Below, piece after piece: positions 1 to 12,878 of a stretch of 64,000 nucleotides of DNA. Below the pieces are notes generated by a model. That model saw nothing but the letters and a program-made list of their open reading frames with translations, was not told where the DNA came from and ran no database searches. Where the stretch lies: assembly GCA_014898415.1 (NCBI GenBank), contig RCTD01000009.1:1302001-1366000 (forward strand), read 5' to 3'. Position 1 is the first letter of the stretch; every line of letters starts with the position of its first letter. Made by a program: the position numbers and the translations under genes. This DNA is from Stromatinia cepivora. Its lineage: Eukaryota; Ascomycota; Leotiomycetes; Helotiales; Sclerotiniaceae.

Positions 1-1908
1 ACAAATAAGGAATATAGTATTAATAAAAGCAAATCCATTTACTTCAAAATCAATAAATACTTTTGATCGATAAATATAACCATTTTTCGAAAAATTGTAA
101 AAAAAGATAAATATTTCTTTTTTCATAAATTTTGATAGATTAAGAAATCTTATATTCTATATAATACTTAAAATAAAAACAGAATTTAAATGTTTGATTT
201 TAAATACTTTTCTTTTTCTAAATAGATATTCTATATAACTTCAATTATAACTTCTAAATTAAAATCTTCTTTAGTATCCCGATATTCTTTGAATTCTTCT
301 ATTTCTTTTTATATCGTTTCAATTTCATTAAGATTATCGATATAAAGCATCGATATACATATTATTTCAGAAAAAGGAAAGGATAATAAGTATTTGAAGT
401 TCGAATAATTATTGAATATAGCGGAACCAATATATCCAAAAGGGATATTCCGGAATGGAAACGATTTCAGGAATGTAGAGATTCCAAAATTGAAATTGTT
501 AAAGCTCCAAAAGGATTATAAGAAATTCGTAATAATTATTGATTTGCAAATAATTATAAAGATTTTTTGTTTAATATAATATCGATTTTGTTTTTATAAT
601 GAAATTTCATTTTGATTTATTTTAATAAATATATTTATGAATTCTTTTATAATCTTACAATCCTTGATAGATATTATTATTATTTGTAAAAGAAAATCGG
701 AAATCTTTTATTCGAAATTCTTAAATAGAATTTTATTATCAATAATCTTTATTTGGATAATAAATCATCTGAATTTTCTATACTATTCTAGAAAATTGCT
801 ATATCGAATTATATTAAACATAATCCATATTTCATATTAAAAACGAGTATCATCGATTTCAATCAAATTCCGATAGATTACTACAAATTGTTCGATCAAT
901 TCGAATATTATAAATCGAAGTATTCATATATAAAGAATATAATAATATATTTATATTTCCGATTCGATTTGATCGATTATATATATATAATATTATATCT
1001 TACTCTTAAATAATATAATATATAGCTCGAATCATTTTATAACTAATAATTACTACAAATTAACTTTAGATTCAATACCATCATTAAATTTAATAATAAA
1101 ATTTGTAGATTTTAATATATATATATCTCACTACAAATTATAATTAATACAGAAATACAATTTTAATCAATTAAATCAATTTCTTGAAGAAAAGAACCCC
1201 TAATTATTAAATAGATCATCACTTTCTAAAAAAAAAAGAGAACCATTGAAAAACCCTAAATAATCAGATTGTTTAATCAAAGTTTTCTTCCTCTGATTTC
1301 AGGATCTTCGAATTTGCTTAAATAAAAATCCTTGAATTTCAATTAAAGAAATAAAAGAAATCCCAAATACTACTATCAATCTAAATATCTATATAAACAT
1401 CATTTGAAACTCAAAAAGAAATTGTATTATTACAAAACTCATTATCACTATAATTTTCAATTATCGATTCTCCTTTTTCAAATTTATAATTATTATATAA
1501 AGATTTTATAATTATAATAATAATTCAAGAAAAACAATTGAACCACTAAAAGCATCGATTTTATACACTAGAATCTTTTCTTTACCAATCTTCTTTCTTC
1601 CAATAATAACATTATCTAATCCTGTATTCATATTTTCTTCGAAAAATTGTTGAAATAATTGAGGAGAAAGAAAAGGTTCCTCAGAATATATTTTCGAAGA
1701 TTCAGAATATACAAAAGAAAAAATTCATTGCATTATAAAAATGATAATATACTTCTAAAAAGATTTATCTTCATCAATTAAATCAGAATAGATCTTCTTC
1801 CTCTAAATATAACATTTATAAAAGTTTATCTAAAAAGATATTATTAAAATAAAATATTATTTAGAAAACCATCAAATAACCGAATATTTATAAATAAATT
1901 GTAAATAA
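1..1908. other. AT-rich RIP-degraded block, left part
   Basis: This stretch is almost entirely A and T, with stops in all frames and no gene I can recognise. A patch at about 365-530 has visibly more G and C than its surroundings and may be a less mutated transposon fragment, but I could not place it in a family. The short open frame at 637-840 is low-complexity Ile/Leu/Tyr sequence of the kind expected by chance in such DNA. The block continues to the left of the window. Confidence 0.6.
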
Positions 1909-2190
1909 TATAATATACAAAAACCATAATAGAACTGAATAAATAGGATCAATTATATTCTTTAAAATCTATAATTGAAGAATTATAATTCGTAAAGAGC
2001 AATTAAATATATATATATAAATATTTATTTATAAATTATAGAATTATATATATACATTATTAAGATTACCATTTTACTATATTAAATTGTATGATTTGTA
2101 ATATATACACATAGATGATCAGCTCATAAATTGATATAGGAGATAAGGGGTATCACATGGTTAGCCTCCTGTGGTTCACGATTCGTGACA
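1909..2190 (-). repeat. RIP-degraded LTR copy, same family as the solo LTR at 40,377-40,658
   Basis: Read on the minus strand, this 282-bp segment begins TGTCACGAATCGTGAACC, the same start as the 282-bp solo LTR at 40,377-40,658, and matches it over its whole length. The far end (1,909-1,925 on the plus strand) corresponds to the other terminus with each G or C changed to A or T as expected of RIP. Bases 2,101-2,190 are much less mutated than 1,909-2,050. The flanking 5-mers (AATAA and AAAAT) are not a target duplication, so this may be one end of a larger lost element rather than a solo LTR. Confidence 0.8.
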
Positions 2191-4991
2191 AAAATTAGAT
2201 AATCTTTAATTATAATATTTTATTGAATTGTTTCTTTTATTATTATTAAATGAATTTTCTTTTTTAATATTTTTTAATAAAAGATTTTAAAGTTTCAATA
2301 AAATATTTCAATATTTATATTATTAGATAATTATTTACTTTTTAATAATTTTTTATCGTTTAACAACTCTCTATTATCTAATAATCCTTTATTATTTAAT
2401 GATTGTTTATTTTTAGATATTTTTTTATTTTTAGATATTTTTTATTATCCAATATTTTATTAGTTAGTGATCCTTTATTATCTAATAGTTTTTTGTTATT
2501 TAATAATTTATCTAATCAATTTTAATATTTATTTGATTATTTTGAATATCCTTTTTCTATAAATAGTTTTTTGGGGATTGAATCAATTCGTTCATTTTGA
2601 TTGAAATTATTATCAAAATTAAAATTCTATTATATTATTAGATTTTGACAAATTCAATTTTTATCAATTAATACATCTTTAAATTCTGTATATTTTATCA
2701 AATTTATTTTTATATTTAACAATAAAGGTTATAAATCTTTGGTTTAAAATAATGAATTGAATAAATATAATTGATTCGATTGTATAATTTGTTACTTTTT
2801 TGAAGATTAATTAATAATATTAAATTTTCAAGGATGATATTTGTATATATATTTTGAAATTTTAATAAATGTTTTTGAAATAACTAGAATTAGAAATGGA
2901 AATATTAATTCAAATTAATTTTTGAAGATTTAATTATTTGATTATAATATATAAAGGATTTATATAATTTTGTAAAATACTTTATTGATATTGATTTCTA
3001 TTTGTTTTATTATCCTTTGAATAAATAATTTATATATTTGTAATTCAATTTAATATTATTAGTAAAAATAAAATTGAATTTTTTTATTATTTCTAAATTG
3101 AATATATTTAGAATATTGAATCATTATCATTTGAATAAATTTATTATAATTAATAAAATAAAATTCTTTAGATATTTATAATTATAAATATTTAATATAT
3201 ATGAAAAATTTTCATTATATTTTATATATTCTTTAGAAATATAAAGTATTTTAAATTGTTATTCTTATGGAATAAATATATAAAATTAATTTATTAAAAA
3301 ATGAAAAATTGGATTGAAAATAATGTAATATCAGATTTTCTTCAAATATATTAAAATATATAATAAATATAGAAATAATTGAATAAAAAAATTATCAAAT
3401 ATATAATATTAAAGATTATTCTTTAATATAAAAGTATTTTGTTGAAAGTATAATATTTTTATACAATTTTAAAAGCAAATCCAATATATAATTATTGGTA
3501 CATTATATAATCAATCTTATATAAAAAGCTGTATAATTAAAACTCTGAGTTTTTGCTCTTTAATATAAATAGTACTCTCGTTTTATAATATAATAATTAA
3601 AAATGGATTAAAACAATATTATAATAATATTATACAAATTAGTATTATCGAAATGATATCAATATTAATTAGTGATATTATAAATTAAAAGTTTTGAAAT
3701 ACAAATCAATTTGATTATTGCAATTTTAAAACGTTTTTCAATTCGATTCGATTAATTTGAAGAAATATTAAATTATATAATAAATAGGATTTATATATTA
3801 AAAAAATTATTTCTAGATATAATATCAGAAAAGAATTTCAAAGTTTTTGAAATTTTGTAAAAAATTGAAATTTATATCAATTATATATTTATTTATATAA
3901 AACAATAATTATAATTTCATTATATAAAGAAATCGAAAACAAATTCAATTATTCTATTTCTATATGAAAACCCTCTTTATAAGATTTTATTATACTAAAG
4001 AATTTAATATTCTATAAAAAACTTTATAAAAATTCGGTTATATTGATAATAAATATTTATCAATATTTTTTTTTATATAAAACTTTTCAATTTAAAAAAT
4101 GTATATTTATTTTTTATAAATATAATATTTTATAAAAAATATAAAAGAATTTATCAAAATTTAATATATAATATAATTTAATATATATTTGAATTTATTT
4201 TTAAAATCTTAAAACAATTTTTAAAGATCAAAATTAAAATTAATAATTACAAAAATAGTATTGTATATTTTATTTATTATAAATATATTTAATCTTTTTT
4301 CTAATAATTATAATCACTTTATAATAAAAAGAAATTTCGGAAATAAATCAAAATAGAATTAATCGATAATCAAATTGAAGAATTTATTAATAGATATATA
4401 ATTTTCAAATATATTTAATATAACAAGAATTAAATTTATAATAAAGAATTAATCGATCTTTTTTTCGATAATTTCGAAAAACTCAAATTTAAATATTTTA
4501 CAATAATTAATAGATCTGAATTATATTATTTATAAAAAATATTTCGAATATCTAATATATCTATATAAAAAGAAATCTTATCGATATCCCAAAAACTATT
4601 TACAATATATCTTAATTCTATAATTATAAGGAATAATCCCCAAAAATATCAAAAATCATATATAAAATAAATCAATATTACAATTATAGTTTAGATCATA
4701 TTGATATTTATATCAAATCGAAATTAATTACAAAAAAGAAAAATCTTAATTAAAAAAAATCAAAACTAAAACCAAAAACGATAATTACAAATCTTCAAAA
4801 TTCTGTAAAGATTTTTTAAAAAAAATAATAACTTATATTTATAAATCAAATACCTTTAATTTCCGGCCACCATTTATATCAAAAATCATCACCCCTCGTA
4901 TTTTTAATTTTCTTATTTATGAATATAATTAAATGAAATTTTGAATATAGATAGATTCATTATATAATTATCAATAAATCCTAAAAGCTTC
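2191..4991. other. AT-rich RIP-degraded block, no recognisable gene
   Basis: No coding sequence can be supported here. Bases about 2,330-2,520 are a degenerate low-complexity stretch repeating a motif close to TTATTATCTAATAATCC. The rest is near-random AT-rich DNA with occasional short islands of GC (for example 4,860-4,900). Confidence 0.5.
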
Positions 4992-5484
4992 AGATTTTTC
5001 ATAATTTTTTTCATCAAAATAATAAAGATTGAATTTTCGATTTTTAATTAGTATACGATTTATATACAAATTTAAAAAACACAAAAATCTTGAATAACTT
5101 TTCAACAAAAATAACTCAAAATGAATTAGCAATTTTATTAAAGTCTTTAAATCGTATTATATAAAATAAATCTAATTTTAAAAACTTATCATTTGTAAAT
5201 AACATTTCATTACTAATTGAAAAATTACTTATATAAAATTTTATATAGAATAAAATATAAATATAAATAAAAGATTATTTATAAATTATTATATATAATA
5301 ATTTAATCCATTTTATATGATATATTTGAAAAATTACCAAAAAATTAATAATTTATTTTTAATTATTTTCGTTGAAAAGTTATTCAAGATTTTTGTATTT
5401 TTTTAAGTTTGTATACAAATCGTATACAAATTAAAAATCGGAAATTCAATCTTTAATATTTTGATGAAAAAAATCTTGAAAAAT
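4992..5484. repeat. Inverted-repeat element with arms of about 115-120 bp
   Basis: Bases about 4,992-5,115 and 5,368-5,484 are near-perfect reverse complements of each other (both contain the run GATTGAATTT[TC]CGATTTTTAATT[AT]GTATACGATTT in opposite orientation). They enclose about 250 bp of featureless AT-rich sequence. The arms also contain a short internal palindrome around GTATAC. The structure is that of a small terminal-inverted-repeat element (MITE-like) or a foldback repeat. No transposase is visible and I could not define a target duplication. Confidence 0.6.
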
Positions 5485-8088
5485 TTGACATTTTTAATAT
5501 CTCTTTATATTTATAATATAAATATATAATTAAAATTTATATAATTTTATTAATTAGTTATGAAGTTATTAATAATTACAATTAATAATTATTGATATAA
5601 AATAATAATGAATATAAAAATATATTACATTAAAAATTATTTTAGAAAGTATTTCTAATTTATAATAAATTTCGAAAGGTTGTTCGAATATAATTTTTTA
5701 ATGTTGTTTAAAATAAATGTATATTTTTCCAAAATTATATTCTTTTCAATATAATAAAAGTAATCGAAAAAATTAATTTAAATATTATAAAATCAAGAGT
5801 ATTGAAATCAGAATAAAAAGAAAAATTATTAATCAAATATTAATTATCAATTTAAATAATTAAATCAAAAGAAATGGATTCAAAATAAAATAATATCTTT
5901 TTAATAGGAATATATTGTTTTATTAAGGATAAATATTGATATAGGATTTAATGACATTTAAGAATTTGAGGAATTCAAGTAATTGATTTTTTAATTGAAA
6001 TAAATAATTTAAATTTTTTAATTTTAGTATTATAATTAATATTAATTGTTTAAATTTGAAGAACAAATTATAATTTGATTTTTTTAAAGATGATATTATT
6101 AAAAAAAAAAATTATATTTTTGAAAAGAATAATTACGAATATAATTTCTTTAAATAGGTAATATACTTTTTATAATTAAGATTTTATTGATAAAATTCAT
6201 ATTTTTTGGATATTTATTATTGAAAAACAATCAAAATAATAAAATTAAGAATATTGATAAATTTTATTTATATATATAAAACTTCAAAATCATTCAATAA
6301 TAATTTCTATTTTCCTTTTATTAAAAGAAAAAACTTTATAAGTTAAGATAATGAAAACGAAATCTATTTCATTCTTAAAAAATTAAAAATAATATATATA
6401 TTTAAAAAAAAATCTTTTCATTATATATAATGAATAAAGATCTTATTATTATTTTTATTATTATAATCAAAAAAGAAAACTTTCAATTTATCGTATGATA
6501 ATTAAAAATAAAATTCAATAAAAAATATATTACAAAAAGAATAATAAAAATTTATTGTATAATTTATTATATCCAAAATTTTGTCAAAACTGTTAATAAT
6601 TTATTCATTTTTATATTATAAAAAATTATTATTACCTATATTATTCTTTTTCTAATTTATAATATAAAAATATAACATATAAAATAAATTAAAATATTCA
6701 AATTTTATTATTTCAATTTTTCCAGTAATAAATACTAAAATAAATAAATAATATATTAATTATATTAACAAAAAATATATGATTAATTTAAAAAATTCTA
6801 TTTATAATTATCCTTTTTAAAAATATAAATATCCTTTTTGATAATATAATTCTCAAAAAAACTAAATTACAATCTATATTTCAGATTCAAATAATTGATA
6901 TTATAAATATTTCTTATTAAAAACTATAATATTTAAAATCAAAATATAAAAATTAATTTTTTTTCAATATTTCAAATTCTTAATTCAAATTTTTTGATTT
7001 TATTTATAAATACAAAATAAAATCTATAAAAAAATTTAATAAACAATTATAATAATAATATTCAAAAAATAAAAAATAATTCTTTTTATAAATAAAATTA
7101 TTATCTTTTTAAATAATTTGAAATAATATATCATTAAATACAAATATATTAAATATAATTATATTATTTATTAAAACAATAAAAAAACAAATTATTTTTA
7201 AATCTAAATTAAATAATTTATATTATATATCTTTCATAACGAAATTCATAAAATTTAAATTTTTTTTAATATATATTCAAAATATTAATAAATATTAATT
7301 CGAGGTGGGTCTGGATTTATATTAATAATATTTCAATAATTTAATATCTTAAAAAAATATTTCAAAAACATTTTGATAAACTTTCTATATTATTAAAAAT
7401 ATTATATAAATATATAATATTTGAATATAATAATTATCAAAATAATAAAATAATAAACAATTTAATTATTTTTAATATTTTTAAAAACATTTATAATATC
7501 ATTTTTAATTTCAAATTTATTGATAATAAATTTAACTTTATTTTTAAAAATCTATATTTCAATATTTAACAAATTCAATAATAAAAATTATTTATAAATT
7601 ATTATAAATAAAATCTTCATTATAAAATGGAAATATTTTTAAAATTCGATTTATTGTAATAATAGCTTTATAAATTATTGATCATTAAATCTTTTAATAA
7701 AAATTATATATAACATTATCAAAATATTAATTTCAAATATTTATATAAATAAAATAAAATCTTTTTATATATTATTTATTATATCAAAATTCGAAAATCT
7801 TCCAATAAATAATTATTTAAATTATTTATATCTTTATTATTAATAACGAAAAATACAAATTATCTTTGTCATTTAATAAACAAATTATTCAAATTCTTTA
7901 AATTCTTAAACATTTTTAATTTCTTTGTTAATTTTTATTTTTATTATAAATGTATTCTTTTATTTTCAACTTTTTTCCTTTTTTTAGTTAATTAATTAAA
8001 TTTATAATTAATATTTAATTATTACTTTTTCTTTTCTTATTCTTTAATTTAATATTCCTAATATAATGAGTTTATAGTTGTTCAGTTT
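5485..8088. other. AT-rich RIP-degraded block, no recognisable gene
   Basis: I see nothing but strongly AT-rich sequence with stops in every frame. A single less mutated patch lies at about 7,303-7,320 (GAGGTGGGTCTGG). No element boundary or coding frame could be defined. Confidence 0.5.
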
Positions 8089-9730
8089 TGTTACGAGTAT
8101 TCTTGTCTTCTAGATCATATAAAAGTAATCTAGAAGCTCATAATAGATTTATATTAGATTTCAAACAAGGATTGAAAACATTCTTAAATAAAAATTGCAA
8201 TTCGTCATTATAATATTATAATATTTAATAATTGATTTTAAATATAAAACTTCATAAAAGGAATTTATATTAAATATATAGATCTTTATATTCTTTATAT
8301 TATTTCAAATCATCATTGATTCGTAATGATCCTGAATCATTTCAAATCATCAATGATTTATAATAATTCAATATACCAAAATAATAAAATCTAATCATCT
8401 TTATATATAACCCAAATTCACAAAAACAAATTAACTATTATTATTATAATATTATTTCTTTTTTAATTTGATATTTATCTCAAGCTTTTATAAAATAAAA
8501 TTGATATTCCAAACGAATATAATATAATAATTTTTTTTTATATCCTCTATTTACAATAATAAATATATTGCAAATCATTATAATCTATATCTTTATTTCT
8601 TCAAAAATCAATTAATTGTTATATTATATTTTCAATACAAAGTTCAAAAAATTAAATTGTTTTTAATATATTTACAATTTAATATTGTTTTGATATTATA
8701 TATAATATTTGAATTGGTTCATTTGATTTCTATTATAAATATATTTAGTATTTCTAATAATATTGATTCGAATAAAAAGATATAAAATATGAAATAAATA
8801 TTTATAATATATAATAATTTTGTTGTTGTTATTGAATAATAAACACTTTCATTAATCATTTCACAATATAAAGGCCTATATATATATAATCATATATATA
8901 TATATGTTATATTCATTCTGAATAATAAGATTAATACAACCAATATAATCAATGAGACTATCTAGGTCAATCTGATCAATTTGGTCAATTTGATCAATTT
9001 AAATCGACCAAATTAACCAAATTGACCAAATCGATCAAACCGATCTATATAATTCAATTATTCGATATACGAATACAAATTCGAATTCTATGAATTTATT
9101 AGTATATACGAAATCATCAAATTGAAGGGTATTCAAATAAAGAATTCTAATTAATCGAATATTAAAAATATTCAAATAAAGAATTTTTATAATATAAATC
9201 AAATTAATTGAAATAATAAACTTTTATTTAAATTAATAAATAAGAATGAAATATTGATATATAAAAGAATTCGAAAAGAGCATATAGAAAAACTATATTC
9301 TCAAATGATTAAGAATCTATATCCAAAAAAATAATTCATTAATATTACTTATATATAATACAATATTACAATACTTTTTATATCAATCCCTTTAATATTC
9401 ATCAAAAATCATAATCTTCAAAATTTCCAAAATCATAATTCTTTTAGAATCATTATTATCGTTTATATAAATATCTTTATCATTATCAATACTCTCAAAA
9501 ATAAAATAATCAATAATATTAAAATCACTAAAAAATATAAAGATAATTTGAACAGATATATTATCAATATTTTCGAATCAATATTTAAAATAATAATAAT
9601 ATTCAAAATATTACAAGTATTTTTGCTTTCTAAATTATATAAAAACAATCTAGAAATTCGAAATAAATTTATATTAAATTTCAAATAAAAATCAAAAGTA
9701 TTCATTCTCAAATAAAAATTATAATTTGTA
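8089..9730 (+). repeat. Nested direct repeats: LTR-like sequences of degraded retrotransposons
   Basis: Two different repeats are interleaved here. First, 8,089-8,205 and 9,609-9,730 are direct copies beginning TGTTACGAGTAT and TATTACAAGTAT (the second differs by RIP-type changes) and continue in parallel for about 115 bp. Second, between them, 8,821-9,370 matches 20,571-21,075 in the same orientation, beginning GTTATTGAATAATAAA; this is the LTR-like repeat that follows the copia pol remnant at 18.9-20.3 kb. Inside it, 8,960-9,045 contains a long imperfect palindrome of GGTCAATTT/AAATTGACC motifs. The reading is an insertion within an insertion, but the exact element ends are not certain. Confidence 0.6.
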
Positions 9731-9734
9731 ATTA

Positions 9735-10130
9735 TCCTAATATATATATTTTAGAATACTTTTCATAATTCGGTTCTTATTTATCGAAAAAAAGTACATA
9801 AGATTTATATAGAAACTTTTTAAAAAAGATCAACGATATCATATAATATTAAATAATATTGTGATCGAAAAGAATTAATAAAATAATATTAAAAAGCAGA
9901 ATTATATTCAATTAATTAAGGGCTTTTTATTGAGATCATTTTTATATTTTTATAATAGAATATTCAATTGTTAAAATATTAAAAAATTGAAAATATCCAA
10001 AAAATTTACAAAAATTATAATTTAATATATTTCTTATTGATTTAAAAACTCTAATATATATATTTTAAAATATCTTTTATAATTCGATTCTTATTAATCC
10101 AAAAAATATATAAGATTTATATAAAACACA
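9735..10130. repeat. Pair of ~75-bp direct repeats, with a third inverted copy at about 18,838-18,910
   Basis: Bases 9,735-9,815 and 10,047-10,128 are parallel copies (TAATATATATATTTTA then a shared segment ending AAGATTTATATA). The reverse complement of 18,850-18,905 matches 9,762-9,832 and preserves more G and C, so that inverted copy is the least mutated one. It sits directly upstream of the copia remnant at 18.9 kb, so the motif may belong to retrotransposon sequence. Family unknown. Confidence 0.55.
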
Positions 10131-11183
10131 ATAAGAAAAATAAAAAATCTCAAAATATTTCATTTTTACAAATTTGAAATACTTTCAATAAAAATATTGA
10201 AGATTATATATTTGAAAATAATAAATCTTATAATTTGGAAATAATAATTCGGAGATTATAACAGAATAAATAATTATAAAATTTTAATAATAATATAGGG
10301 TTATATAAAGATACTATATTATATATTCGATTTCAATTTCTTAATCTTTATAATTAAAAATATAATTTTTCTATATATCTTTTTCGAATTCTTTTATATA
10401 TCAATATCTTAATTTTTATTCATCGATTTAAATAAAGATTTATCATTCTAATTATCTTAATTAATATCATAAAAATTCTTTATTCGAATACCTTTTAATA
10501 TTTAATTAAATTAGGATTTCTTTATTTGAATACTTCTATATCAATGATTTCGATCATAATACAAATAATATCACATAATCATAATATAAATAATATTATA
10601 TAATCATAATACAAATAATATCATATAATTATAATATAAATTATATAATTATAATATTAATAATATTATATGAATTCGAATATAATATTTGAAGATTCAT
10701 AATAATTTATGAATTTTATATTAAAGAATATGAAGAAAATATGAAATTTCTTTAAATTTATTGAAATATTATTATTTTATTATAAAGAGATATTTTTCTT
10801 AAAAATATTAATTTCTTTTTTGAATTAATATTTTTAAATGTTTGAAATGATATTTATTAAAATATAACAAAAAGAATAAAAGAATAAAAAACTTTGATTA
10901 TTATATAAATTTTTTGATAATTGAAATTAAAAATAAAACATAATAAAAATGATTATAAAATAACCTTTTGAAAAAGTTTAAAATATTATTGATTATATAT
11001 AATAAGAAAATTTCATTTCAAAATTATTATATTTTAATATTAATTTAATATAAAATAAAAAATTGAATACCTAAAAAGAAATATTAAAGATTTATTTATT
11101 TTATTAAAATAAATAATTTTTGATATAAATAAATATTTTTATTAATATTATTAAAGATTATAAATTTATAATGCTTTTTGAAC
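10131..11183. repeat. AT-rich block with a degenerate ~30-bp tandem repeat
   Basis: Bases about 10,550-10,670 repeat a unit close to ATAATCATAATACAAATAATATCAT four times with variation. The rest is AT-rich DNA without recognisable genes. Confidence 0.5.

Positions 11184-11273
<90 letters not shown>
11184..11273 (+). repeat. (TAA)n microsatellite, about 30 units
   Basis: An uninterrupted TAA/AAT trinucleotide run of about 90 bp. On the plus strand one frame would read poly-Asn and runs on into a short open stretch (to about 11,420), so it could once have been part of a coding sequence. I cannot identify any gene. Confidence 0.95.
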
Positions 11274-11275
<2 letters not shown>

Positions 11276-12640
11276 GATTAAGGGTTGAAATTCCTTATAA
11301 TCCAGATTTGTTTATTCCTTTAAAGCAATCAAAGAATATTAGAGAAATAAAGTTTAATTTAAATGTTTATAATCAAGTATATATAATTTATATTCAATTA
11401 TTAAATAAAGATTAAAAATTTAAAATATATAATAATAATAAATCATTATTATTAGGTTTTAATATTAAAATTCAAGAAAAAGTTATTATTAAGAAATTAA
11501 AGGATATTAATTTAATTACCCCTAAATCATTTATAGAAACTATAAATTCATAGCAAAATAAATTATAAATAAAGATTCTAAAATATATAATAAAAATACT
11601 TGAAAATAATAAAACTTAGGATATTATTAACGAACTTTATCTTCGGCTTTTTCGGGTCCAAAAATAACAATAGATTTGTTAAAGAATTATTGTAGTTATT
11701 TTTCATATTCTTCAAGATCTACATTGCAATTTGTATTCCATAATTTATCAGATATTCATTAATAAAAGAAATTATTTTTTTATTAATTAAATAAAACTAT
11801 ATTTTTATTTGATATTTAAAATTTAAACATTTATATTTATATTTTTATTTAAATTTTATTTTATTTTATAAAAAAAAGAATTATTCTTTAATTTTTATTT
11901 ATTAATTATTTTTGAATAATATAAAAAAGAAATTATTAAAATACTTTTGAATTAATACCTTTTTTCAATTTGAAAATTAATATCAATTGTTATATAATAA
12001 TATTAAATATTATAAATCTTATTAAGGATATAAAGGAAAAAAAGTTAATTAAAAGTATTTATATTAATATAATATTTATAAATAAAATTATAAATATATT
12101 AAATAAGATTCTTTAATTAATTGTAAATAATATTAATATTAAATATATTTTGAATAATATAATTATTTCAATAAATACTTTTGAATTTTATTAATATAAT
12201 TTAAAGTTTATCAATATCAATAAGTTTTATTTGGAAATAATTAAATTGAAAAAAGGAATTTTTTATTATTCAAAAATATAAACCTTTTGTTAAAGTTTAA
12301 TATATTATATAATATTAGTTTTATATTTAGAGTATTAAGATAATAATAAATTTATTTCAAGTATCTGTTTTTTAAGTAAATATTAAAGATTTAATATTAT
12401 TTATAATAGAATTAAGGATAATATGATTTTGAATAATAAAAAGAGATAAGATTTCGATAGATTTATTTTTATTGTAATTAATGAAATTGATTATTTTAAT
12501 AATAAAGATAGAGATAATAGAAATGAAAAGAATAATAAAGATAAGGATAAAAATGATATCTTTATTATCGTTATTTAAAGATATAGTATAATAAGAAAAA
12601 ACAATAAAGTAAAAGGAAAAGTATTGTTAGATTTTTATTT
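11274..12640. other. AT-rich block with possible unidentified gene remnant
   Basis: From 11,275 to about 11,560 the frame following the (AAT) run stays mostly open and reads like degraded protein (it includes EIPYNPDLFIPLKQ and then KKLKDINLITPKSF), interrupted by stops of the CAA/CAG-to-TAA/TAG kind. A second partly open stretch at about 12,450-12,560 is rich in Asn, Asp and Lys. I recognise no family. Both may be pieces of one RIP-killed gene or transposon. Confidence 0.3.
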
Positions 12641-12643
12641 AAT

Positions 12644-12878
12644 GATCGGAACAATAATAATAATAGATTCTGTCTTAATCGGAACAATAATGATAATAGA
12701 TTCTACTTCAATTGAAACAATAGCGATAATAGACTCTACTTCAACCAAAATAATAACAATAATAGGCTTTATTTCAATTGGAATAACAATAATGATAATA
12801 AACTTTGTTTTAATCGGATTAACAATAACGATAACAGATTTTGTTTTAATCGGAGTAATAATGGTAATAGTAGGTTTT
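12644..12878 (+). repeat. 33-36-bp coding-like minisatellite, about 7 units
   Basis: Units of 33 bp, then 36 bp, each close to ATCGGAACAATAATGATAA followed by TAGATTCTACTTC. In one plus-strand frame (open 12,624-12,881) they read as an 11-12-residue repeat of the type IGTIMIIDSTS. Variation between units is mainly C/T and G/A. It could be a degraded repetitive protein gene or simply a minisatellite; the strongly hydrophobic composition matches no family I know. Confidence 0.75.
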
